DNA of 64,000 bases from Lasiodiplodia sp. COLG20 (lineage: Eukaryota > Ascomycota > Dothideomycetes > Botryosphaeriales > Botryosphaeriaceae): NCBI GenBank assembly GCA_009801085.1, contig VNWV01000012.1, forward strand, positions 434,001 through 498,000. Direction: 5' to 3'. Shown one piece after another: positions 55,310-64,000 of this stretch. The notes below the pieces were generated by a model that was given only the letters and a program-made list of their open reading frames with translations, did not search any database and was not told the DNA's origin. The number at the start of each line of letters is the position of its first letter. The first letter of the stretch is position 1. Made by a program: the position numbers and the translations under genes.

Positions 55310-57619
55310 ATGGCTCCGAACCGATGGCCAGATGAGCCACTCCCCAGTGGAACCCCCTACGCAGACCTGCCTATCAGTAACCCCAACTGCATGAACGACA
55401 CTTGCAATGCTTTTGCTGCTGGCTGGAATGAATCGTACAAAGACACAAGCTTGATAAGCCAGCTCGACTACGGATTCTGGACCCTCTGCTATTATCTATC
55501 CTGGGGCGTTCTATTTGCCCTTGGAAACTTCATATACCTCCTTAGGGATTACCATGCGCGGCGGTACACCAGACGACAGCCTTCAACACATCCATGCAGC
55601 TGGAGACACCGCGTGGTAGCGTTTTACCGTTCGGTGATATACCGACGCTTCACTGGGCGCTTACAGGCCTTGCCCTCGTTTGGCATGCTAGCCTTGCTCA
55701 GCTTATCGACCGTATTCTTTATCTGCCTCATTTTTCCCGAACAGCCATACTTACGCTCTCGCTTCCGCTTTGGATCCCCGCCTTTATCAGTACGATGCGC
55801 GCTCGTCATTTCAGCTTTGATGCCACTTCTGATTGCGCTTGGTGGGAAAGTCAACATCGTTACTTTATTGACTGGAATCTGTTATACCAAGCTCAACATA
55901 TTGCATCGATATGTCGGCGGGGTCATATTCGCTCTTTCAACCATCCATATGGTGAGTATTCTTAAGTGAAGTATGCCACATGTCGCTGATTTTAGTAGGT
56001 TCCTCATATCTATGCACCAATCAAGGATGGAGGATTCGATTACCTCGCTCAGTTGTACATTGACCAAAAGCGCGAAGTAAGTAGGGTGGCCTAAATCTCT
56101 CGTTTCGTTCTGCTGACTTCATAGTTATCTGGGACCGTTTTATATTTCCTCTTCCTCTGGCTGATTGCTCTATCCATACCATGGTTCCGCCGCAAATTCT
56201 ACGAAGTTTTTGTTTACACGCACATATTCCTCGGTCTCTCCTTCATCGGCGTCATTGCATGGCACATCAAGGGCGAGTACATAGCCGTATGTTTCCCCCT
56301 TTCTCCGCCCATCCGCTTGCTCAACCGTATACACACACACCCGCTAACCCCCTGTGTCGCCGCTACAGCCCGTCTACATGTACGTCACGCTGGGAATCCT
56401 CCTCCTGCAAACCATGTTCCGCCTCCTCCTCTCGACGCGCTCGCTCCTCTTCCTCTCGGGCTACCCGACGACGCTCGAGCCGCTGCCGGGCGCCGTGACC
56501 AAAGTCCGCGTCGCCGTGCCCGCCGCCCTGCGCTGGCACCCGGGCGACCACGCCTTCATCCGCATGCCCGCCCTCTCCGTCCTCGACAACCACCCCTTCA
56601 CCATCGCCTCGGTGCCGTCATCACCCCCAAACACAGCAACAGCAACAAACACCCTCACCTTCCTCATCCGCACCCACGCCGGCTTCACCTCCCGCCTCGC
56701 CGCCCTCGCCGCCGCCAAATCTGCCAACAGCCCATCCTCCTCCTCCCCCGCCTCCCTCTACCGCTCCTCACTGTCTTCCCTCGAAGAAGCCGCCACCACC
56801 GCTCTCCCGAACACCCAGTCTCCTCCCAACCCTCACAATCAGCCGCTCCTCCGCACCCTCATCGACGGCCCCCACAGCCGCGGCGCCCGCGTCCCCGCCC
56901 TGCACACCACCGTCGACACCGTCGTGCTCGTCGCCGCCGGCACCGGCATCACGGCCGCCGTGCCGTGGCTGCTCGACCTGGGCCAGCGCATGGCGCGGGA
57001 CCCGGGCCACACGGATTGCCGCGTCGGCGCCGTGCGGCTGGTGTGGGTAGTGCGGAAGGCAGAGTGCGTGGAGTGGATAAGGGAGGAGGTGGGGGAGGTG
57101 TTGACGATGGTGGAGGAGGTGGGGAGCAGGGGTGGGGAAGGAAGGAGGGTGGTGGTTGATGTGTATGTTACGGGTGGGAGTGGGAGTAGTAGTGAGGCGG
57201 AGGTGGGGGAGAAGAGGAGGGAGGGGGACGGGGTTGGAGGTGCGGGGGGAGGAGTGCTGGTGGCGGGGAGTGGTGAGCAGGGTGGTCGTGGGGATGTGAT
57301 GCCTGCGCCTCCGCCGCCGGCGTATGGTGGTGTTGCTGACCGGGGAGATGAGGAGGGGAGAATCAGTGCTGAGACGGAGGGGCTGGGGACGGTGGAAGTG
57401 GAGGAGCAGGGCGGGCTCGTTGTGCATCACGAGCGCCCTGTTATCGCGAATTTATTGCCGTCGTTGATGAGCGGCACGCGCGCGTTCGTTATGGGGTGCG
57501 GACCTGAGGGGTTCAAGACCGAGTTGTCGAACGCGGTGGCGAAGATGCAGACGGAGATGGTGCTGAAGTCTAGAAGTATGGAGAGCATCGCATTGCATAC
57601 GGAGACGTTTGGGTGGTGA
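55310..57619 (+). CDS. Ferric/cupric reductase (FRE family flavocytochrome)
   Basis: A membrane flavocytochrome that moves electrons from NADPH through FAD and two hemes to extracellular Fe(III) or Cu(II). Exons 55310-55951, 55999-56076, 56125-56286 and 56369-57619 give 710 residues. Several TM helices include the heme-ligand pairs His199/His213 (LHRYVGGVIFALSTIH) and His273/His287 (THIFLGLSFIGVIAWH), each 14 apart as required. The FAD motif is HPFTIAS, and the NADPH motif is LVAAGTGITAAVPW. The C-terminal VMGCGPEGF segment and final Trp are typical. The cytosolic part carries a long Gly/Ser/Glu insert (about 560-650) of low complexity. An in-frame ATG at 55229 exists; I chose 55310 because the upstream stretch looks like leader. 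The partner may be the Ctr transporter upstream. Confidence 0.9.
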
Positions 57620-57841
57620 TGAAGGGAGCTGATTCATGATCGTTGTTCTTTCTACTTTCTTCATGATGGGCCACATTTTAGATAACGTTATGATTCAATA
57701 CCTGATTGTGATTTAAATGTCAGTTTAGTTGAGATAGATACGTGCATCGCGCTAGCATATGGTCCATGATGCTAGTCGATATGCCAAAATCAAGTAGATA
57801 CCTGTAAAGCTTTCGCGGCTTGCTTCGTACTTGATAGCTGA

Positions 57842-60289
57842 TCAATCGATACACCAAGCCTGTGATTTTTCCTGCAATATACCCTCTGCCTCATAGCACA
57901 TTTCACTTCCCCAGCTTTCTTCAAAAGAGTTCTCAGCTTCATCAGAATCAGATCCAGCAGCATCTCTGGTTATGATGAATGCGGGATCTCCACGGCGCGC
58001 ATACCTTACTCCGCCCTCCTCTTTGTAGACAAAAACCATGACACAGTACTTTCCGCCACGTCCTATCACAGGATCTTCTACCAATAATGCAGCTCCAATG
58101 AACTGTACGTCTGGAATAGAAAAGGTATTCGAGGATTTCTCTGGTTTGTTCAGAAGCGGTGCTTGCCTGAACAACGAGTACAGTTCTCCACTATTCCGGT
58201 CCCTAATTCGAAGAACTTGAAAAATCGGGCGTTGGAGGGGGTACACAAAGCTAACTAGATCAATGCAGTGCGCTGTCGTCCGCAATCCCTCTGGTGTAGC
58301 TATGGCGGTACCTTCGCTTGAGAGGATCACGCGGTCGCCAGCGTCAGGAATGCCAAGCAATGTGCTTGGAGCCCATCGATACCCCGGCTCCTCCATAGTA
58401 GCCTCTCTCAAGAACAGCACCTCCCGCGGTATCGACGGTAGAGTGCGCCATAGGGCTTTCAAGCGGTCTTTGCGTTCTGCTTGGGTGATTTCTTGCATGT
58501 CTGCCTCCAGCAGGCTACCGAGACAAAGGGCTTCGTCCTCGCGGTAACTCGTGGTTCTGCGGGACACTGCAGTCACAGCGAAGCTCAATGAGAATCTGGT
58601 CGGATCATTGTTAGAAGCCTGAGCGGCCTTGTCGCCGCGGATGAGTCTCAGCGTGTTGTTGAAATCAACCGGGTTAACCCGATTCAAACCCCATTCATCT
58701 TCGTTCGCCAAATTTGCGTTCCAGGCGGAATCAAGTGGAAATATGGTGTCCTTGAATAGCATGTCCACATGGCTCCCCAAAGCTCCTTCCTGCAATGTCC
58801 AGAGGCGTGAGGCCCAGAACGAAAGGCCCGCGAGATACACTTGATCTGTAAGGGGAAGATCCGAAGCCTCCACTTCCTGTAAATCTGCTGCGAGAACAAG
58901 CACTCTGCCGGATTTCTGATATGTGTGGCGCATTCTTCGTATAGCCACTCTCCGAGCATTTTCGTCTTTTACAGGGCAACATAGCGTATCCATCCAGAAC
59001 CATGTCTTCGGCGCGCAGGGATTTTGTGGCGTCGATAGACCTTGTACGAGTTTCTGTATACGCCGAAGTTGGCAAAGCGGCATTGCGTTGTCTTGAGGAT
59101 TGCCGAGACCGTCGGACCAGACGTGCGATATTGCCACGTAGTAGGTAGGGTCATCCGAGTCGATTTCCGCAAAGGACAGATTGAGCTTCTCGTCATCACC
59201 AAGTGCGACTATGGGTATATTACCGGCCCGCAAGATGTTCCCCAGCGCATTCGTTTCGAGTGACCGCCATGCACACCCACAACCAAGTTGAACGTGCTTG
59301 GTGTGGTAGGTTCCTTTCTCGACCTGGAGTGCAAGACACTGCGACTGCGTACAAGTCCGATGGTCAAGATTTGCTGGCTTTCCCAACTGGAGTTGAGAGC
59401 AGAAGTAGTAAGTCTCAAAGGAACAACGTTCGGCAATGCCCACTTGCCGGGGACACCATCCCGATTGGATCATCTCCACGCCGAGGATATCCATGTCGGC
59501 ATCTAGGTCGTTAACCTTCGCATTTGCAAGCCGATCTTCATCCAGACTGATGCAGGGAAGAGTCCAGTTCCAAATCTCAAATTCATCGGGGTAGATCAGC
59601 TTCGCCACATGGGTCAGAAACCGCGCCGTGGCAACCAAGGAAAGTTGGAAATACGGATCCAGAAACTCCTCTTGTTCGTCGGTGACGGCATGGTAGACGC
59701 TGAATGTCTTTTTCAGACATGCCCTAAAGTCGAATTTCCTGAAAGATAACACTTTGTCGACTTTCTCCCTTTCCACGAATGCCCGAGCCAACGGCAACAG
59801 TTCCCTCGTGTGAACGTATCGGATCCCAGAGTTCTCGTCGGTTTCGATGAACGCAGAAAAGTCCGCGGAATCCCCGAAGAATTCATGAAGCAAGCCGAAG
59901 AACAGCCACTGTTGAAGAAATGCTGTCGCCTCATCTGCATCGCACCATGCGCTCAGATCTAACCAAGTATCACCCTCGTCGACCCAGCCCATGCGCTCCG
60001 GGTAAGTCAGAAAGTCACCCCGGTCATATTCCTGCTGGCAGAAATAGCGGACTCGTGGCGTAGGGCGTGCTGGATGCTTTGGAGTGAGTAGATGGTCCAT
60101 GATGAGAATAGCCGTTGCTCCGTCCTTTCGACAGTATTCGAGATCGTGGTCGCGTACAAGTGCGTCTTGATGCGAGAGGATGAGGTGGCAGTCTGCGAAG
60201 GTAGAGCGAGGCTGTGCGAATCTGAATGACGCAGGCATGAAGTCGATTGGAGCAGTGTAAATAAACAAGCGAGAAAACGTGGGGGCCAT
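57842..60289 (-). CDS. HET-domain protein, divergent type
   Basis: An 815-residue single-exon protein. A first region of about 370 residues resembles no domain I can name. It holds WLDLSAWCDADEATAFLQQW and a Cys-containing segment around 285-355 (FETYYFCSQ, DHRTCTQSQCLAL, LGCGCAWRSLE). The HET core follows at about 383 with YVAISHVWSDGLGN and at about 433 with WFWMDTLCCPV, then RRMRHTYQKSGRVLVLAADL and FWASRLWTLQEGAL. This is the variant HET form in which WIDxLCInQ is replaced by WMDTLCCP. Such proteins are common in filamentous ascomycetes, and only a few have proven roles in incompatibility. No membrane segment or signal peptide is present. It sits between two reductase genes, on the strand of the right-hand one and 181 bases downstream of it. 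Confidence 0.85.
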   Translation of the reverse strand: MAPTFSRLFIYTAPIDFMPASFRFAQPRSTFADCHLILSHQDALVRDHDLEYCRKDGATAILIMDHLLTPKHPARPTPRVRYFCQQEYDRGDFLTYPERMGWVDEGDTWLDLSAWCDADEATAFLQQWLFFGLLHEFFGDSADFSAFIETDENSGIRYVHTRELLPLARAFVEREKVDKVLSFRKFDFRACLKKTFSVYHAVTDEQEEFLDPYFQLSLVATARFLTHVAKLIYPDEFEIWNWTLPCISLDEDRLANAKVNDLDADMDILGVEMIQSGWCPRQVGIAERCSFETYYFCSQLQLGKPANLDHRTCTQSQCLALQVEKGTYHTKHVQLGCGCAWRSLETNALGNILRAGNIPIVALGDDEKLNLSFAEIDSDDPTYYVAISHVWSDGLGNPQDNAMPLCQLRRIQKLVQGLSTPQNPCAPKTWFWMDTLCCPVKDENARRVAIRRMRHTYQKSGRVLVLAADLQEVEASDLPLTDQVYLAGLSFWASRLWTLQEGALGSHVDMLFKDTIFPLDSAWNANLANEDEWGLNRVNPVDFNNTLRLIRGDKAAQASNNDPTRFSLSFAVTAVSRRTTSYREDEALCLGSLLEADMQEITQAERKDRLKALWRTLPSIPREVLFLREATMEEPGYRWAPSTLLGIPDAGDRVILSSEGTAIATPEGLRTTAHCIDLVSFVYPLQRPIFQVLRIRDRNSGELYSLFRQAPLLNKPEKSSNTFSIPDVQFIGAALLVEDPVIGRGGKYCVMVFVYKEEGGVRYARRGDPAFIITRDAAGSDSDEAENSFEESWGSEMCYEAEGILQEKSQAWCID

Positions 60290-60470
60290 TTGGTCACATC
60301 ACGTGCAGTATATGATGACGAGTCCATCAACTGTAGAGTTTACAGAAGCTTCATTCCGTGAGCTCCTATCAATATATCTTCTTCAACGAAATGTTTTGCT
60401 ATAAACCGAGAAGTAAAAGAAATGTGAGTAACCCCCCACCCCTACAATGAAGGATTGTAGTGAGCTTTTT

Positions 60471-62191
60471 CTACCACGAAAAAGCCTCCTCGAAGAAATC
60501 AATATTCCATCTTGTCTGACGGATGCGTGTAGCGGCCCTTACGTCATCTGCAAGAGATCCAGTACCACAGACACTAATGGCGCAGGCGCCAATGCTCTCA
60601 ATCAACTCTTGATCCACAAGAGTCTGGACATCCGGCTTTCCAGGAAACATCTGAACGGTGGACGAAGGAGACGACATTTTGGAGCGTGGGCGAGTAACGA
60701 ATATAAGCACCTTGAGCACTTCGCGGCGGTTGGGCATTGACAATATCTTTGTCATCCAAGGATGAACCCACTCAAGATGTTCGGGTGATTGGATGATCCA
60801 GACCAGGGTAATGCGGCGTACGGCAGCCGTGTGGTTGTTGTGCGCATCAATGAGGCTTCGGACATGGGGGACTTGATGAGTAATGCCAATTCCGGCGGCT
60901 AACAGCATTACGGTGCCGTACGAGGTTAAATCTTGGTGTCCGTAGGGACCTTCTACCAGAGCAGAGGTAAGAAGCTTGCGGGAGCTCTGTTGGACCTTTT
61001 TGTAGAAAGTATCGGTAAATCCGGTGCGGCGACGAACAAGAAGGCTCATCGTTGCCTTACGAGCGCGAGAGAAACCTCCACCCTTTTCCTCGTCCCAGGT
61101 GCTTTCTTCTTCGCTCCAAGCAAGTGAAAAGGGATGCGAGGTCCACAGGCCTATCGACGGTATGTAAATATAGACGTGCTGGCCGGGCTCAAACTTCCAG
61201 GGGCGAGCGATTTGGAGAGTAATCCGAAGGCAATCGCCTGGAAGGGCCTCAATCTCGGCCTTGGCGCCACCATTTTTCAGAATCCAGTGCAGGCGAATCA
61301 TACGCTCCAGAGTCCAGATAGCAAGAACTATCTTGACAATCTCGAACTGGTGGAAGTTGTGAGCTTGGCAGTGGATCCAGACACCAGCAAGGCCAACGGC
61401 TGCAAGTAGAACATGGAAGTGGAGGAATATCTCGTAAAAAGCGTGGCGAACTGGACCTGCAGCCTGTACCATGATAATAAGGAAAGAGATAGTTCCCTAA
61501 TTATGTCAGCCATGAAGGCATGAAAATGCGTCCCAAGTCGACTTACAATAGTGCCCCAGAGCATGAACTGATTGTGGGTCGAATCGGTGACAGAGGCTTT
61601 CCAGCCGTTGGCTTGCACCTTAGGAACGAGCCAGGAAATGGTGTGGCCGAGTGCCTGAAGGATAACAATGCGGCCGATCCAACGGTGAACCAGGTTAAAG
61701 GTGTCGAATGAAACGCCAGTGGCCTTCACCAGCGGATTATTACGACCCGCCAGGAGGAACAACGGAAGCATGTTCATAATGCAAAGAACACCAAAATGAT
61801 TGCGGAGTTGCACGGCCGCACCTTTGCCCTCGGGACTGAAGTCAATAAACAGGACTGGGAAAATAAAATTGATACTCAAGTAGGCGACCAAATAGATGGT
61901 TTGAAGCCGACTTGGAAGAGTACCCATGTTTATGGCCGATGAAAATCTGAACTCGCGATGATGGCGAGTACGAAATAGCGGAGAGTCGAACAAATAGCGC
62001 TTTAGATGTCCATGCCACCAGTTCGGCTGGGCGAAGTAGCTTTGCGGGGAGTTACCTCTTAAGCAAGCAATGCAGCGCAAATACCGAACGAAGGTGATGC
62101 CGGTAAGGTAAGAAATTAGAGTAGCAGTGCATGCAAGCCAACTCCATCCGAGCCAGGAAGAGATGTCGACATTCTCGGTTTCCGCTTGCAT
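60471..62191 (-). CDS. Second ferric reductase-like flavocytochrome
   Basis: Exons 62191-61547 and 61496-60471 give 556 residues. Heme-ligand pairs are visible in LVHRWIGRIVILQALGH and in FHVLLAAVGLAGVWIH, each with the 14-residue spacing of FRE proteins. The FAD motif is SHPFSLAW, and the nucleotide motif is LLAAGIGITHQVP. The end (CGTGSLADDVRAA, closing with Trp) fits the NAD-binding-6 domain. It differs clearly from the reductase at 55310-57619: it is shorter, lacks the Gly/Ser insert, and HPFSLAW is the form seen in the Fre-type branch that includes secondary-metabolite-associated reductases. The natural acceptor is not determined. Its start follows an AT-rich leader; a small 5' exon cannot be excluded. 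Confidence 0.88.
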
Positions 62192-63122
62192 CTCTTTGAT
62201 CTTAGCTGATGACTATTAGCGGTCTATACGAAACTTGATATTGGATACTGACATGATTGATGAAGATAAAACAAGACTTAAAAGTGAGGCACCAGGCCTG
62301 GAAATCTGCAGTACGCGAACAACGTTTGGTAGGTGAAAAGTAGGAGAGAGATTGATAAAGATGCCAGAGAGTTTTATGGCAAAGAGAAGTCACAGGGGGA
62401 AAGATGGGTGACAGAAGAGGACAATAAAGCGTCGATAGGTGGTGCCAGACAAGCTCATTTATCCCTCAAGATATGAAGGAGTACAACTGCGATGGCGTCT
62501 TTCTTCGGCACTTGGAGCCCCACATACCGTCGGATTTCTATCCGATCGGCAACTACAAAAGCTTGTCGTTGGCTAAATCAGATCTTTTGCTGAAACATGC
62601 TCAACTCAAAAAAGACGCTGTTCTGGCCCAGCGCCGCGGGTTTTCACCATAGGCTGTCCGTTCGTTTTCGTGTATCTAATCATCGTCGTTGTGGGCCGTC
62701 AACCGTGCCGGTAACCGCTTTTGCCGATTACCGCTGGTGCCGTTAACCGCGATGCCGAACTACTTTCATTACCTATATGAACCTTGGCTGCATCGCGTAA
62801 GAATATATTTTAACGTCACTGTTACGGCACTCAAACTTGGCCGGGTCATTTCTTCGCCGCCAACGAGATCATTCTCATAGTCATCTTCGGTCTACTTCCT
62901 ACATCGTACAGTAGGTTAACTTTAAACAGATTTGTCACATAGACTGCGAGGGCTTTGTGGTAGAGAAGCGAATCTATCAGATAATCGATCGGAGTATCAC
63001 AGCAAATGACTTTAATGCGTGATGAGGCTTCCAATTCAAGACGGCGCATTTGGAATTTCCAGGGACTGTGCTACTCTGAAACTGTTTCCAGGCAATACAA
63101 AGAACTAGTACAAAATTTGACA
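62192..63122. other. Intergenic region
   Basis: About 930 bases with no supported gene. The left part holds the promoter of the second reductase. Short frames here are unrelated to known proteins. Confidence 0.4.
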
Positions 63123-63479
63123 TCACGAACATGTAGCACTGCCATCACCACCCTTATCATAGTATCTGCAGAAGCTACCCACATTCTTGCACTTCTCGGA
63201 TTAGCCGAAACTCAATAGAAGGAAAGATGCAAGAGACTCACAGGGCGGCTTTCAGCACAAGGAGCTCCAGAAAGTCCCTCGGAATGCTCGGAGGTGTAGA
63301 ATCGACATTGGCCCTTGCCTGAAGGGAACGGTACTGAACATGTCTACCACCATGAGAGTCAGACTAAGGGCCAGCCCATTCGTTTGCAGCTTGATACTCA
63401 CACCGTCGAAGAAGTCTTGGGCACTTGCTGGTGACAGACCAGCAAGGCAGAAAAGGATACTGAAAAGGAGGATACGCAT
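63123..63479 (-). CDS. Probable small secreted cysteine-containing protein
   Basis: The ATG at 63479 opens a classic signal peptide (MRILLFSILFCLAGLSPASA, cleavage near SAQ). A GT donor at 63403 and an acceptor at 63319 join it to GKGQCRFYTSEHSEGLSG, then APCAESRP, which ends at a textbook GTGAGT donor (63241). A third exon, 63152-63123, would add GGDGSATCS and a stop, giving about 60 residues with a mature part of about 40 and three Cys. Exons 1 and 2 (63479-63404 and 63318-63242) are reasonably supported; exon 3 is a guess. If intron 1 is not spliced, the frame reads a longer protein without Cys pattern. Size and signal peptide are those of fungal effector-like secreted proteins, but no function is claimed. 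Confidence 0.45.
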
Positions 63480-64000
63480 ATTGATGATCGAGATGGAAGA
63501 CATGCAGAGTGTGAGTTGACTGTCTTCCCAAGTATGTTTATATCTTGATGTCCTTCGAGCACAAGTGAGGAGAAAGCTGAGTGTTCGGAAAATCAAGGTT
63601 CGCAGTAGCACAAATACGCGATACAACCACAAATACTGTTGTCGAAAAACCCTGCTCGGACCACTCCCAAATGCGACGGTGACTTTCAGACGAAGCACGT
63701 TGCCGCGACGAGAAAGGCTTTTTTGGTGACGGAGAAGCAGAATTTGGACTGCACTCGTTGCGCCAAGCTGCTTTCGTCGAGGATCCCGGGACAGGGTGGA
63801 AATCGTTACACATATGCCTTGGTTTGATCTGGTAGAATTTTCCATATTGTGCTCAATGCGACGTGACAGATCTCTTGGCTATACCTGGTATCTGGTACAC
63901 ACTGCAGACGCACACGAGAAATACCTGGTCAATCCATTTACTCTCACGTCACCCGGTCATCTAGAAACCTGGGCGTCATACCTCAAGTCGAATTGATTTA
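63480..64000. other. Right edge of window
   Basis: No supported gene is seen. The frames here overlap in both strands and phases. The left part would be the promoter of the small secreted protein. Confidence 0.4.

Overview
The window is nuclear DNA from a filamentous ascomycete (Pezizomycotina; Dothideomycetes is a guess, not shown). Evidence: short GT-AG introns of about 45-75 bases, close spacing of genes on both strands, HET-domain and NLR-like genes, and recognisable fungal orthologues (CCT6, OTU1, MSN5, SKI3, LDB17). I find 19 protein genes or gene relics. For most of them I rebuilt exon structures whose frames close exactly. No rRNA, tRNA, CRISPR or plasmid feature was recognised.

Layout. 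0.5-13.7 kb is an accessory block: a pyranose 2-oxidase, a large NLR-like gene (hydrolase-like, NACHT-like, about 20 ankyrins, ZZ finger) broken by a nonsense codon and a frameshift, a 294-residue protein of unknown family, and divergent from it an intracellular ankyrin-subtilase. 14.8-25.6 kb is mostly housekeeping: a 2OG-Fe(II) oxygenase, the deubiquitinase OTU1, chaperonin subunit CCT6, a GH47 mannosidase and a class I methyltransferase. 25.6-30.2 kb holds an AT-rich stretch with a foldback repeat and a HET-domain gene whose HET domain is split by ankyrin repeats. 31.1-47.0 kb is again conserved: exportin MSN5, a GH5_12-type glucosidase, an ER TPR/DnaJ co-chaperone, LDB17/Dip1 and SKI3. 47.5-64 kb is accessory: a 1070-residue NLR-like protein ending in an AAA module with altered catalytic residues, a MITE-like element, a Ctr copper transporter, two ferric-reductase-like flavocytochromes flanking a second HET gene, and a probable small secreted protein.

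How genes may work together. The Ctr transporter and the two reductases suggest reductive copper/iron uptake. The NLR, HET and subtilase genes look like parts of fungal non-self recognition or regulated cell death; that is inferred from domain content only. The best candidates for something undescribed are the split HET domain, the NLR/AAA double pseudo-NTPase, and the island with the broken NLR, the unknown protein and the ankyrin-subtilase.
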